Shown in pieces: positions 35,287-48,000 of a stretch of DNA of 64,000 nt. Source of the DNA: Thozetella sp. PMI_491 (Eukaryota > Ascomycota > Sordariomycetes > Chaetosphaeriales > Chaetosphaeriaceae). Both the position numbers and the translations under genes were made by a program. Numbering within the stretch: the first letter of the stretch is position 1; the number at the start of each line of letters is the position of its first letter. The notes below the pieces were generated by a model. It was not told the DNA's origin. It saw only the letters and a program-made list of their open reading frames with translations, and made no database searches. The stretch lies in assembly GCA_021432635.1 (NCBI GenBank), contig MU270111.1:124001-188000 (forward strand), written 5' to 3'.

Positions 35287-38170
35287 CTATTCTTCGTCCT
35301 CTATGAGATCTTTGTTGAAGAAGCCGTGGATCTTCCTTGCTGCCTCCCAGCCGACAAGGGGGTTTAGCTCTTCCACCGCCATATTGGCCACTGCCTTGAT
35401 GTTCTCGGTCTGCAACACCAGGTTCATGATATTTTTGGGCGTCACCCCAGGCACCGCCGCCAGCATGTCATGGGGCTCCGTGTTAAATGGTCGCTCCTCA
35501 GCAATAGTGTCCTTGTCGAGACCGGCTCGGACCGCCGCGATCGGGTCTGGCTCGGACTCCTGCGTCTTGAGCCGCTCAAAGATCTCGGCTGTCTCGTATG
35601 GGCTCGACGACCAGATTATGCGTAGCTTAGGGAACGCGAGCGTCAACAGGACCAGCTTTCCCTGCAGGTCCACATTGCCTGCGTTGGCAGCGCTCACGCT
35701 CGCGACGCTGCCTGACAGGTCGGCGAAAGGCTCGAGCGTGAAACTCTTGTTCTGATCGAACTCTATGAGGAGCATTGGCGACTTGTAGTACTGAAACATG
35801 GTCTCGCACTGCGTATACAGGCGGCCGTCCCGGAAAGAGCCGATCAGGTCGCTGATGGACTTGCGCTCAATGCAGATGTTGGGTGACAGGATATAGTCGC
35901 CCACCGTCAGCATACACGGCACGATGACCATATTGCGGCCATGTACCAGTGACGGCAGCGATGAGTTGAACTCGCGGACGTCAACAACCACGCGCGGCGG
36001 CTGGGCTGTGGCGGCAAGACGGCCTCCGCCGGCAATGCGCGTGTTAACGGTGCGCAGGAAGGCTTCCTGCGGGTCCTCAATGCCGTGCGCCGCGTCCGTC
36101 AGGACGACCGACATGCCAGCGCGCTCCTTGATGAGCTTAGCGAACGCATCCTTCTCGCGCCGCACCACCGACAGATACCTTTGCTCCTCCACTGAGCCGC
36201 CGTAGTATAGAAAGTAGACGCGCACGTTACGGTCGTTGTGAGAAGAGCGGTACACCTCGACGCGACGGATGAAGGAGGCGTCAGGCTCATACATGACGAT
36301 GTACTTCGGCTTGACTTCCTCCAGCACGTGCTCGTCCTGGTCGCCGTCATAAGCGTGGATGACGACCAGGTCCTGCATATCGTACAGCTGGTAGTAGTCG
36401 TCCATATTCTCCAGGGGATCGGCCACCATGTCGTCCTTTTGATTGGCGTCGTCCTCGTTGATCTGGATTTCGGCCATGAGCTCCGCCACCTCCTGCGGCT
36501 TCTCAAAGAACTGCCCAATACTTCCGTTCTCCAGGCGTCCCAATGCAGCCCCAACGCCGCCACCACCGCCGCGGACCCGCCGTCTCTTGTGGGCCGGGGC
36601 CCGCGACTTTGTTCTAAGGTCGGCGGCACCGCTCAGAGCTTTCTGGTTCTCCGAAAACAGCGTGGCGCTGACGTGGGTAAATTCGCGCCGCCACTTGAGG
36701 TAGTTTCGAAGCTTCCTGCGCATCATGAAGGCGGCTGTCGGCTTGTGTTGCTCCGGGTCGTAAAACTCTTCGAGCTTGTGTTCTTGCGCCCGAGGCTGGA
36801 TGTGCATCGTCTGGAGGTAGTCACGTAGCTGTCGACACGTGTTGACATCCGCGCACATGATCAAGATGGTACCGTTCGATTCGCGATTCAAGGATGGCTC
36901 GAAATAGAGGTCGCGGTCGATCTCCTCGAGGACATCTGCTAAGAGTGCCCACTTCGGCTGCTCCTCCAGCACCGGCTTCAGCGAGTCGAGCGTCGACTCG
37001 ACACCGGGCTTTTGGGTTCCTCTGTATACCCGCTTCTTGGCGGTGTCAAAGATAGTCTGCGCTGCGTCAAGGAACAGCCAGGGTGACTGAGACTGCCGTG
37101 TCGACCCAGGCGCGGGCGAATGGGCCGCATGTATCGTATCAAGATGCTGCAGGAACGCAACAGCGTCGAGTGCGACCACGGCTGTGAGCAGGCTGCGAAG
37201 CACAGACAGGTCGCTTACGATCTGTTTCGTCTTCCAGCTGAGGCGATGCCAGTTGGGATCCAGTTGTCGGCGCACGATGACATCGAAGTTTTTGAGCAAG
37301 GCACTATCGAGGTTCCAATCGTCCATCTCTAGCCCGGTATTTCCCTTCTTCAGCTCGTGGATGCTGACCTCGACGCACTCCATGATGGCATTTTGGATGT
37401 CGGTCATAGCCTCAGTCATAGGGACCTCGAGCTCGATCACTTCGGCCTTCTTTCTACCCTCGAGCGCCTGCGCGACGTGCACATGGAAGCGCGGCCAAAG
37501 CGAGGCCTTGCGGAGGAACAGGTTACGCATCATGGTAGCCAGCGGTGAGAATCCTGTGGTGAATGGGTCCGGGTTGTCTGAAAAAGCCTTTAGGAAGCCC
37601 ACCTTGTTCTTCTGCCGGTAGATACGGAGGATAAAGGCCTCCAGCGACGTCGCAACGACTTTGTCTGCGTGCAGCACGACTAGGCCTGTGATGGTCTCGG
37701 GGTTAAGCAGGCTCGTCAGCATGTCCACCACTAGTATGCGCGATGTGATGCTAAAAATTCCGCCCTGCCCGTACATCTTCTCGCGGGAAGCAACGGTGGT
37801 GAAATCAGTATTCACGACGGTGAGGCCGCGCGCCTTGGGCGACATGCTGATAGCCGCATGCTCGGCTAGTGCCTCGCCGATCCAGCCATTCTCCCGATCC
37901 TCGGCATTGACTACGACGATTAGGTTGTTTCCAGCGGCATCGTAAGAGTGTAGGAGGTTGGTGACGAGGCGCATGAGGCCGAGGCCGCGAGCCAGGACGA
38001 CGAGCTCATCTTCCTGGCGGAGCTCCTCGAAGAGCTTTTGCTGGTAGAGCTGCATGGTAAGCTGCAGTCAGTATGCCTGATATTGGGAGGTCTCAAATAA
38101 CGGAGCACCATCATACAAGAGGCAGGGAGATCTTGACGGGCTGTGGCGCGCCCTCCTGGGTCGAAGCCAT
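35287..38170 (-). CDS. mus-38: DNA repair endonuclease XPF/Rad1 (MUS-38)
   Basis: Two exons, 38170-38117 (18 codons, MASTQEGAPQPVKISLPL) and 38049-35287, joined in phase 0 over a 67-nt GT-AG intron, encode 938 residues. The N-terminal half is the degenerate superfamily-2 helicase-like domain (starts YQQKLFEELRQEDELVV) without a working Walker A. A charged linker around 480-560 includes a basic KRRRVRGGGGG stretch. The ERCC4 nuclease domain has the active-site core ERKSISD at 746-752, preceded by VGDYILSPN. A tandem helix-hairpin-helix region ends the protein (AAVPGVTPKNIMNLV). XPF partners ERCC1/Rad10 and cuts the 5' side of the lesion in nucleotide excision repair; it also trims flaps in single-strand annealing and interstrand crosslink repair. 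The key catalytic residues are present. The short first exon is supported by the conserved PLxYQQ junction. Confidence 0.94.
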
Positions 38171-39831
38171 GGCGGGGCGCACACGGGCGGGTGCTGCCTC
38201 GGAAGCTTCAAAGATGGACGGCGTCGCACCAAGGCCTTCAATTGTATATCATCTTCGGGAGCCAGTATAGGTCCGACATAGATAGCACAGCTCGAGCTCG
38301 AACCTTGGCCCTGCAGGCACTCGCGACGGGTGTGAGCTGTGATAACCTTGCTGGTGGAATGGTGGAGTTGAGCGAAGGCGGGGGGGCCCACACACTCACG
38401 ATCTTGTCGCGAGGTCATGTGTGAGGAAACAGTGTATCGCCTTGCGAACCGTACTATACACACTGTACGACTCCAGAATAGGGGAAACCACTACGTAAAC
38501 AATTCGTTCCTAAAACCGATCCCTGGCTGAGAACCGGTTTTCTGATATTTCGTATTGTATTTATGACTCTTTACTCCTCATTAGCTCAATTCGCGAAGTC
38601 TGAGCTGAGCATAGCGGTATGCGGAAGCCACTACGCTCTAGCGGGCCTTCCAGCCCTGTGGGATCCCTAGGATAGCGTCTTACAACTCGCCCTTCAACCT
38701 ACTTGATGTCCAGTCATGGACAAAAGAAGCTTCATAAATCTCTGAAACGGCTGAGACTAGGTGCCGCAGAGGGTAATAACCCCCCTCCCGAGCTTCGCAT
38801 TGGCCACTGTCTAACATCTTCGCCCGTGCTAACTTCATCCATTTCCACTTCGCATATATCCATGCAGCAAAGGGAGTCTTTTATATGTGAGCTACTTTCT
38901 AGCCATAAATCGTGTGTATTAAGCCCCGATAGTGATCTGGCCTATAGCTCGGTTGCTATGGAGCACTCTGACTGCCAGGGAGAAATAAGATGTTAGGCAT
39001 ATTAGATGGGTATCTGAAAAAGTACTATGAGCAACTATCTAACGAATATCGATCAGTATAGTGGTATCATATAGACCAGAGTACACATAGCTGCTGCCAA
39101 CCACTTTAAAAGCCCAGCCTCTTGGATAACATCCTCCTTTACGTGAACCAATTGGCCCTCTTCGCCTATATCACGTCGACAACCAGAATCTTGTCGTCTC
39201 CCTCGCCACGGAACCTTCCCTCTCATAGTAGCTTCAATCTGGGTCCACTAGCATCAACAATCATGCCCAGGAAGTTGAAAAGGGACTGAGAGTTTCCGAA
39301 GATGTCGCGATCTGTATTCGAGACTGACTGATGCTGCAGCATTGGTGGCACTCATGCGCACCTCGTCGAATGGCCCGATATTAAGGTCACCTGGTTCAGT
39401 GGACATCTGAAATCTGAACTTGCATGCTGCTCGCCTTCTGGCGAGCAGGGAACGGATTATAAGTGTTGGCCCATTCTACCTTTCGCAATATATCTGTTGC
39501 CGGCCGTTCAGGGCTTCTGCCACTGCACATCTGTCACCTCTGCCTCGCTCCCAGGGCACCATATTTTCAGTTAGGGTAGGAAGGTCGATTGGATATGCAA
39601 CTCGGTTCTGTTTGTCTCTGTCACATCGCCAACTTCCGTTTGGGGGTCCCAGGTCTAAATAGATACGAAGTGGAAACCGAGGCTCGTTGTGGCCGTCATC
39701 GTTATGGCATATTTGTAGTGTTCTCGCCGAGGAAAGTGTCGAAGGGGATGGTGAGATGGTCATCGTCGAGGCTTTCGTGTTCTGGTCGAGTAGATGGTAC
39801 ATCGCAGTATCAGGCTCCTGAAATGACTCTG
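38171..39831. other. Upstream region of XPF and AT-richer degenerate DNA
   Basis: The first 300 bp should hold the XPF promoter. From about 38.45 kb the sequence becomes visibly AT-richer. Minus-strand fragments that look protein-like (for example around 39300-39220 and 39780-39680) are broken by stops and frame changes. They may be downstream remains of the relic that starts at 40080. I recognise no family. An inverted repeat AAAACCG...CGGTTTT lies at 38512-38541. Confidence 0.4.
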
Positions 39832-40080
39832 TTAAGTGTGTAGCATTTCGCTGAGAAACCCCATATTCATAGATGCTTGCTCAATGGCGTTGCCGAGCTG
39901 AGCGGTGCCTCCTAGAAATGACCCCAATTTGCTTGCTCTTGCGAGAGCGACGGTGAAGTTCGAGACGGAGCATAGTCAATATATCGACCAATACGACCCC
40001 CCTAAACCTCTTCTCGAGGCCCGATACAACCATCGGAGACCCGAATTCGGAGGTGCGGTGGAATCCCTGGTTGTATTCAT
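39832..40080 (-). pseudogene. Apparent gene relic with internal stop, family unknown
   Basis: From an ATG at 40080 (start MNTTRDSTAPPNSGLRWLYR) the minus strand reads for 82 codons to a TAA at 39834-39832, with one internal TGA at 39978-39976. After the TGA the sequence continues as a coherent, partly hydrophobic segment (VSNFTVALARASKLGSFLGG, then AIEQASMNMGFLSEML). Composition on both sides of the stop is protein-like. The stop lies between Tyr and Leu and may come from a single substitution. Further fragments downstream on the same strand, in other frames, suggest that more of the gene was lost. The opposite strand also has an open frame here that looks plausible, so the direction is not certain. 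Confidence 0.4.
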
Positions 40081-40219
40081 ACCACGGGCAGAGTCTGAGA
40101 TACCTCAACCAACAAGCAGAGACCTTTGCTTTAACTTGATGCTGTAGCGAGGGCGCTTGACACTCTATAATGTAGGAGGAGTTGGACTAGGCGATTTGGC
40201 ATCGTTCTACTAGGTCGGA

Positions 40220-41112
40220 TTATCTCTGCCAATAATGCAGTATACTGCGAGAAGCAAACGGTTCCCTCATATGAACGGCCTTGTTGTCCACAAAAGGTGC
40301 ATCGTATAGGGTTTGGGTAGGCTCGTAACGACCGAGGGGGACCTCAGGCCTGCAGGAACTTAGGCAGATAAATAAAGGGGTTAGTAAACAGAGCGGGGAA
40401 GACATACCCCAAATTACCTGGCATTTCCTACCGCCGTAAAGAAAAGGTCCTTTTGTCTCCTGTTTGACAACAGATACGCACAGGTGAGCAAGCAGGGCAG
40501 GGCATCGCAATCAAGTTGAGAGGCGAGACGCCGTTCGATATGACGAACTGATCCCTTTGGCCCGCACAGTTTGAGCATCTGACCGACCAGTTGAAGCAAA
40601 CCCGCAACGCATCCCCATGAAAACCAGAGAGGAATGCCAATGTAGCGGGCGGTCTGAATTCGCTCACCAGTGCTATCGTACTCGACAGTAGTAGAGACTG
40701 GGATGTTGTGTATATAACAAGGGGAAAAGCAAACAGAGAACAGTTCCGGGTGACGGGAGGCGATGAAGGAGGTCTTTCATAATAGAGGCGGTAAGGGGGA
40801 CCCTTCATAATAGAGCCACTTTGCCTTGGGTCCCCAAGGAAGGTAAAAGGGCTGCAAACTGGGTTATCGAGGAGGAAATTATCAAACTCGAACGCTCAAG
40901 ATCCATGGCCAGGTCTGAGGTCAACAAGCCTTGGTCTTGGTGGGCTGTTGGCAAGGATAGCCTATCGGAGTCGGTCCCTAACTTCAGCTCCAAGGCATAG
41001 TCGTCACTGATACGGTCCAGCAAAGAGCCTGGAGAGAGTCTGAAGTGCGTTGGATGCGCTTGATGGGATACCTCGGAGACCCGAGGACCCAAGAGGCACG
41101 GAGATGGGCCAT
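40220..41112 (-). pseudogene. Broken gene with several frame slips and one intact intron, family unknown
   Basis: Minus-strand segments in successive frames read as one protein. A possible ATG is at 41112. A segment with LLDRISDDYALELKLG ends near 40890; the next frame gives FDNFLLDNPVCSPFTFLGD and RLYYERP, to about 40775; a third gives SRHPELFSVCFS and TARYIGIPLWFSWGCVAGLL, to 40418. A canonical 59-nt GT-AG intron (40417-40359, TTTACTAACC branch) then joins in frame to a last exon, 40358-40220, with LGRYEPTQTLYDAPFVDNKA, ending at TAA. The frame changes near 41060, 40890 and 40775 show no splice signals and fit single-base losses, so this looks like a recently inactivated gene, or one hit by assembly errors. 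I recognise no domain. A 12-bp direct repeat (40776-40787 and 40804-40815) lies beside the last slip. It sits tail-to-head with the 40.1-kb relic. Confidence 0.55.
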
Positions 41113-41592
41113 GTTGGATAGGCGCCTTATCTGCTTCGGTCCAACAAAAACGCGTTGGCAGTCAAGGGAATGGTTAAAACCAGACCATTATATATAGAGC
41201 AGACAACGTTTCATGGAGGGGACAAGGACTGCGTGGAAATCGATAACAAGCATGGCTTTCGTAACGAGAATGCGATAAGCTACCTACATTCCTGGGGATC
41301 GCCATGTGCGCTCGGCACCGCCGCCATAGGCCGTGGCGGACAGGGGACCGCGCGCCGGTCTGGGCGAGCCTCCCAGACTTATCAACGTCGCTTCTGGGGC
41401 CGCTGGGCATGCGATACGTAGTATAAGAAACGCACGTACATCTCATCAGCGACGGCGCCGAAACCCCATCTTGCAGCCCAGATGCCGCTACGGGGCTGGC
41501 TCGAGATAAGGGGCCATGCGCGATCTTGGGTCCTTTGCATCCGGTCGCGTGCCGTATCTACGGGTTCCTCGCCAGTGACACGGCGAGCCACT

Positions 41593-41604
41593 ACACACAC
41601 ACAC
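41593..41604. repeat. (AC)n microsatellite
   Basis: Six AC units in a row, with further CA-rich sequence after them, lie in the gene-poor region. Confidence 0.85.
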
Positions 41605-44600
41605 GCACAGAGACATACACACCCACGGGCGAAATCCTTGTATGAAGTAAAGGAAACAACCGTCGCCGCAGGGGCACGGTACGGTACAGCGTTCGCTCAC
41701 AGGCTGGCTGTTGTTCGCGAGCAGGCATATATGCAGTAGCATGTATGCCTTTCTCCTGATTCGGGGCCGCCTGCTGATTCCTCCCGAGATAGGGGATGGC
41801 CAACCAGGCTTGCGAGGGGGCAATCGTGTCCTCGAATAGAAGGTGGCTTTTCCGCCTGGCGTAACACAACGCCGGCAACCTCCTATCTCTGATAAAGGCG
41901 ATGCTAAGGGACCGACGGCCCTGGCGGTCAGGGGAGAGGGTAGTAAAAAAAGAAGCTTGGTTGCGCGGAACGCTCGTGCTTGGAGGCGCAAATTTGCGCG
42001 TCCTGTCACCTGCCAAATCTGCTTGTCCTTACTGGCCGGATAGTGGAGCAGAAGGGCTTAGATAAGAAGATCCGGGGGATCAGGCAAGAATAAAGGGAAA
42101 GACGCAATCGTCGGCCGAGGATTCGTGTATAAAGAAAACTCACCCACCCGCCCGCTACTCTCCTCTTCTCCCGTGTGCAATGAAACGGCCCAAGATGGCG
42201 AAGCCATAAGCGCACGGCTTTGCAACCTCGCGAGGCGGCTCCGAGAGCCCAATGCCTGCACCACTACCAACCAGGCTACCTAGCCTTGCGGAACTTTGAG
42301 GGCAGCCACGAGCCCTTTTACGGACAAGGAGGGGAAAGGAAGGAGGGGCGGGGGTTAGGGTTACTCTACACTCGGCAGCAGACCAAACCAGCACACCACC
42401 GGAGGTCGCGTGGGCTCTGGACAACATGGGGACTGTGTCGCGTGTGGCACCACGAGGACCAAGGACCAGACGGCAAAAGAAGCACTCCTACCGCACGAAG
42501 GAGCGCAGGCGACAGCCGACGCTGACACGACCGAACGCCCTCGTCGCGTGAGCCGACCGAGCCTAGCCGTCATCCATCGAGCGACCTCACCGAACAGTAT
42601 GGCGCACCTAACCGGCCCATCCGTCCCATCACCCATCCCACCCCGTTGGCTGCTGATTTTAGATCAATGCCCGCGCGGGATGGTGAGGAACACGGCGTGC
42701 AGGCGAGGCCAGGCCAGAAAGGGGATCCTCGGCGTGCCGGAGAGTGCAAGAAATGGGGGTCGCCCCCCCTCGCCCAACCGTTCAGACTGGACGTAGACCG
42801 CCCGGACACCTCCTCACCCGCCCGGGTCGCTCGCGCATCGCATCGACGATCCTCTCTGCTGGGGAGATAATCCCGCCTGCGACGGACACCAAAAAGGGAG
42901 GGGAGGTTGCATGCAAACCCCCACGTCATGCCGGGGACCCCATTGGCCCCTGGTCGGAATCCGTTGCCAGCCGTGTGCTTCAGCCACAGACAATAATTGC
43001 TCGCGACAAATAATCCCTCCCCCCGGGCAAGGGAGGTCCGCAGAGATTGAAACACTGTTCCCAGATGACAGATGGCTTACCATTGCTCTCTTTGGGGAGA
43101 GTGAGGGGGGCGGGGGGCGAGAGGGGCACCGCGGCGTGGAAACGACTACGCAACTTGCAAAGAACTCACAGGGTGGGGCGGCGGTTGGCCCGGGAGAAAT
43201 ACGGAGGCGAGGCAAAGGGGGAGGGGGGGGGCGCATTTCGGTGGAGGAATGCTGTCGCCCATTTGCTACCCTCGCTCTATCTCTCGCTGCCTCTAGCCCT
43301 CTATGCCCTTTCGAACTTACGCTCCACAGCAGATAGCTGCTGACACGGATGAAGCGAGCATTGCCGGAAAAGAGCGCCAGTTGCGGCCCGGCCAGGTAAG
43401 TCTCGGAAATGTCGCCGGCGTAGAGGGCGCGGTAATCGTTTATTACCAGGCTTTCCTTTGAACCTCTTTTTGTTCGCACGGCAGTATAGCCGCTTCTTCC
43501 GCCTCACCGCCAGGAATCGGCCATCTAGGCGGTTCCTAGGGGACCGACCGACCAACCGCCCGTACACCGGGCCTCTAAAGACTTGCGCCAGGCTAAATAC
43601 CGGGCCGTGTTAGGGTCTCTCTGGCCGCAAACCTGTATAACCGCACCAGGCCATCAGTAAGTCATACTACGAGGTCGACGGAGCCACGCATGTGATTGTG
43701 GCAGTGGACCACCACAAGCTTGCGGCGGCTCTTCTGTGGACGGCTGCTTGGCTGCTCATAAGCGTGCTAGAGCCGGTTCGCCGGTTGCCACCCGGGCTCC
43801 ACTACGGAGAAAGGGGCGAGTCTCCGTAAGCATGCGCGTCGGGATGGTGCTGCCAGCCACCGTTGAAGCCTCACTTGGGTCAGTAGAGATGGGGCGATCT
43901 CCAGAAAAAGGAAGATGGAGCACAAGAGCTAGCGGGAAGGTGCGCAGAGAGAGGGTCCGGAGGCACGCGGGCGGCCCGATTATGGGGCAAGCTGCCGCGT
44001 TAGAGCAGCACCAGCCGCCCTTTTCAGCTCATGAAGCTCGGCGGGTTTGCTTGCTTGCTACTCAGGCACAACCGAACCGCACTTTGCTACCCTGTCGTCC
44101 TTGTCTAGCTGTCTGTGCTGGCGGGTTGGGAGGAGGGGGGGTTGCCATATGAAACGCTCCTCTTGGGATGGCAAGAGCCGGCATGCCGCGCCGGCAAGGA
44201 AAGAGTAAAGCCACCCGAAGGGAAGCGGTGGGGGTGCAAGCAAGCCCACCGATGGTCGTCCCGTTGGGAAGTTGAAGCCGCTATCTGCCGGGCATCGGGG
44301 GGTGAATGGGGAGGAGGGGAGAAAGGGAGGGGGGGAGGTGAACATGGAGAGGGGTTCGCAGAAGCGGCGAGGATCAACTAGTAGGCATTGCGTTGCGAGT
44401 CGCGCGACACATCGCAAGAGGTTGGCATATTTACCAACCGCCGCGGATGCACGGCCGTCACAAGCGGCCCCTTGCCGACAGTTTCCTCGTCAAAGCTCGT
44501 CTTGACTGCGAGGGTGGCTTTCGGCCGGTTTATTCTCGTCAGCCGAAGGTGGTCGAGGGGACTCGAGACGGCGAGCCTAGCGCCGGACTAGTGAGCCTGT

Positions 44601-45020
44601 GCAGCCGGCGTTGCTCCGCCGAAAGGTGCCTGGACCACGGGTGAAGGACCAAAGAGGGCGAGGAGATAGCAGACATTGTCAGATAGACAAGAAGTGATAC
44701 GAAACGGCGCTATTGTCAGTCCAGAATCTAGAACCATGCCGACACACACCCGGTTGCCTCTGAACACCACAAGAGTTCGAGAGCGGAAATCTCGAGGCAC
44801 GATACGCCCCCCCTCGTCTCGAGTGGAGGATTGCAGGACAACAGTCCCCCCCGGGCGAAGGCAGAGGACGTGCAGCGACCGGCACGTGCCCTGTAACCTG
44901 ACCTACGGGCCAGGCTCTTTGTCTGCGAGGACTACGAGGCTCGGAGGGTAGGCGGTTTGGGGAGGGACAGGCATCTAAAAATGGCTGAGATGATCGCCTG
45001 GCTGCCACGCCTGCTTCCCC

Positions 45021-45037
45021 CATGGCATGGCATGGCA
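45021..45037. repeat. GGCAT pentanucleotide repeat
   Basis: Three consecutive GGCAT units preceded by AT form a short tandem repeat in the gene-poor region upstream of NIT2. Confidence 0.85.
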
Positions 45038-48000
45038 TAGCATCGCCAGACAATCCCCCCTCGCAGCACTGACCACCTCTTCCGTCATTTCAACCCGGGG
45101 CAGTGGAGAGGATGGGTAATGGTGGTATTACTACTTCGTACGCGTCCCACAAAAGAGCTGCTGTTTCCTGCCTCGGCTTCGCAGACGATCCCTGAGAGGC
45201 GGTGGATTGAGGTTATATACCAGCCTCGCTCAGCGGCGCGTTTGCTATGTATGGTCCTTCGGCACCCCAAGCGCCTGTCCTGAAGAAGCGCCCGGTACAA
45301 GATTTAGCCAAAGGGCTGGTTGGTCGGTCGTCGAGACCGCTCGGAACCCACCGCGCGAAACCACCCCCTTTCCGGGCCGGCAATATCGCCGTCCGGCGCA
45401 GTGATTGGCGATTCAGGGTGAACCTGGCCTGGCCTAGCGGCGGCGCCCTGGGGCCCTGCTGAGCTTCGTCCAAGGGAATAAAATGCCGGTACCACCTAGA
45501 GGGATGCGCACCGAGACGAGGTAGTAGCGGGGGGAGGAGGGGGGCGATATGTCTGGCTTCTTGACTCGTACGGCCCGGCTGCCACGAGGCCGGACGTGTC
45601 ATTCGCACCCGAGAAGTACAGTACGTCCTCCCACCTCCCGGCCACCGCGACGTATGCGCGGAACCATGGCGTGCACGTCTGGCGTGATGATGGTAGTGAG
45701 ACTAGCCAGCCCCCCCGTACGAGTCGAGTCCCCTCCGACACAGGTGCCGGAATACAGGGACTCTTTCGACTCTTTACAGTTCACTACGAGACGTGTGCCT
45801 CCCAGTTCGTCTCTGCGCCTCGTCCCTCTCCCCCCACCCCCTCATTTGCTTACCCATCGATTTGCCTCTCGATGGGGGGTTCGCAGGCCGCTCGGGCCAA
45901 ACAGGTTTTTGGTTCATAAGGCGGTTCGGGGAGCGTAGAGGGAGAAAGAGGAACGGGCATAAACCAAGGTCGCAAGGGAAAAAAAGAAAAAGAGGAGCGG
46001 GCGTTGGAAGGTGGCCCCAGGTGGGTTCCCACAGCACAAGGGTTCCGGCTCTGGACCCATCGAGTGGGGGTTCCCATGCGACACGCCATGCAAGTGCTCG
46101 ACATCCCTGTCGGTACTCGGTACCTGAAGGGATCCCCGGTCCATTCCTGGGCGAAGACCGGCCGCCCGCGAGGTCCGTCTCGATGGGACGCTACGACAAC
46201 GGCATTCAGGTAATGAAAACGTGTTTACAGGACACATTCTGCGCGCCCTCTTACGGTTTCCTATGACCACTGGAGCATCACGTTCATGCGCGCCGGCTCC
46301 CCGCCGCCCGGCCGCCCCCGGGAATGCGGCCGGCGCCGGCATGGTTGAGTTGGCCAAGGTATTATGCGAACCCAACTGCTTACTCCGTATACTCCGTAGG
46401 GGGCCTGGCCGTGGGGCAGGGAGGGGGAGCGGAAGGGAGGGAGCTTAGATCTCGTTCCTAAACAGCCCAATTCCCAGCACGATGGATGCATTACGTGACG
46501 AAAACCCTTTTCCTCGCCTGGCGTCAGTGGCTCTCCGCACTTTGGCACGCGACTGCCCTTACCCTCGTTTAAAATAAAAATCCGGGGGAAAAGCATACGT
46601 ATAAGTGCCCCCTTTCGAACGAACCACTGACCTGACGTCTCGCCTCTCTTTTTCGTCCCTCCCACACGTCGCTCCCACCATCCGCGGGGTGGTTCGATCG
46701 TGGATGTCGGAGCCTGCAGGGCGGCTGCGCGTCGCTCCCACCCTAGGAGCTAAAAAAGGGAGTGCATCCGGTCGGGTCGTGGTGGACGTCTCGACCTGCG
46801 ACGCCTCGATTGAGCGTGTGGGGTGAGACGTCTGCGCTGCTCCTGGCGGTGCTGCTGGCGGTGCTGCTGTTGGTGCTTGCTTCGTGAGGAGCGGGGACAG
46901 AGACGCAGACGCGGAAGCGTTGGTCGGATCACCGGTTGGGCCGTTCGGGCCCCCCCTTGCTCCCCCCCCGAAGCTTACTGCTGCTCTCGATATTGGCAGG
47001 CCTCAAGACGTCCCTCTTTGTGAATACCAGTCTCGAGGCCTGGGACGTGTCCAGGAATTCCCAACTACGCTAACCTTGCTGAGCCGGCCGTCGCGGGTCA
47101 AGCCCGAAGCGTCTGAAGCCCGGAAATACGTAGGGCTCATATGGATGAAGTAGCAGGAACAACGTGAGCTCCAGGCCGTCTTAATTTGCGCTTAATGACG
47201 ACCATTTGCCGTGCGTGGGATGACCCTCGTCTTATTTGGGCACCCTGTCCTGCCCACCCCATCCAATGTATAGGGGACCTTTTGGCCCAGCCAAGCTCAG
47301 CCGTCCCCAGCTTCTGACTGGTCGACGGCGGCGAGGGTCTGCAGTACATCGAGCTGCATGCGCATGTGCTACGACCCTACAACAGCTACGCCGGAGCTTC
47401 CAAGGTCGGAGCTGCAAGTGCTCGAGCTATTCCAGCTCTCTCCTTCGCCTCTCTCTTCCTTTCTGTTTTCCACCACCACGCTGCACGAGGCAGTGGCGAG
47501 CACACCTTGCGAGGGCCAGGCTTTTGGCCGAACCAGGTCGTGCAAGGCGCAAGCAGGGAACCGTGGCTTTGGGATGGTAGCATAGGCATTTTGGCATTTC
47601 AGGGCCCAATGCAGGCTGGGAATGAACCCATTCATGGAATATTTTCCAATTCGAGGAGGAGAACGGAGTGGATTAAAACCCTCAAAGAGCCCTCTTTCTT
47701 CATGGATCAAGGAACTCGGGTGGGATCACGGAGGTACGGGCGCAACGAGCTAGATGGGTTCTAGAATACGAAGGGAGGGGGTCGTTCTGGTTCCTCCAGC
47801 ATCTCCCATGACGGCAACCCAGCGTCTGGAGTAAAAGCCTCATGACGTTAGTGATGAGCTACCATCGACCCCTTTTCGAGGTCGTCCCTAGCCTTTCTCC
47901 TCACCCAGACCTCGAACTGGGCGGGGCGACGGCCGCACCAAGCAGCAGAAAGTGGATTACGATGGAGGTCGTTACGCCAATGAGCAGCCGTATTGGCGCC

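Noticed and set aside
42350-42362. Telomere-like GGGTTAGGGTTA
   Set aside because: Less than two full repeats in the interior of the window; not a telomere.
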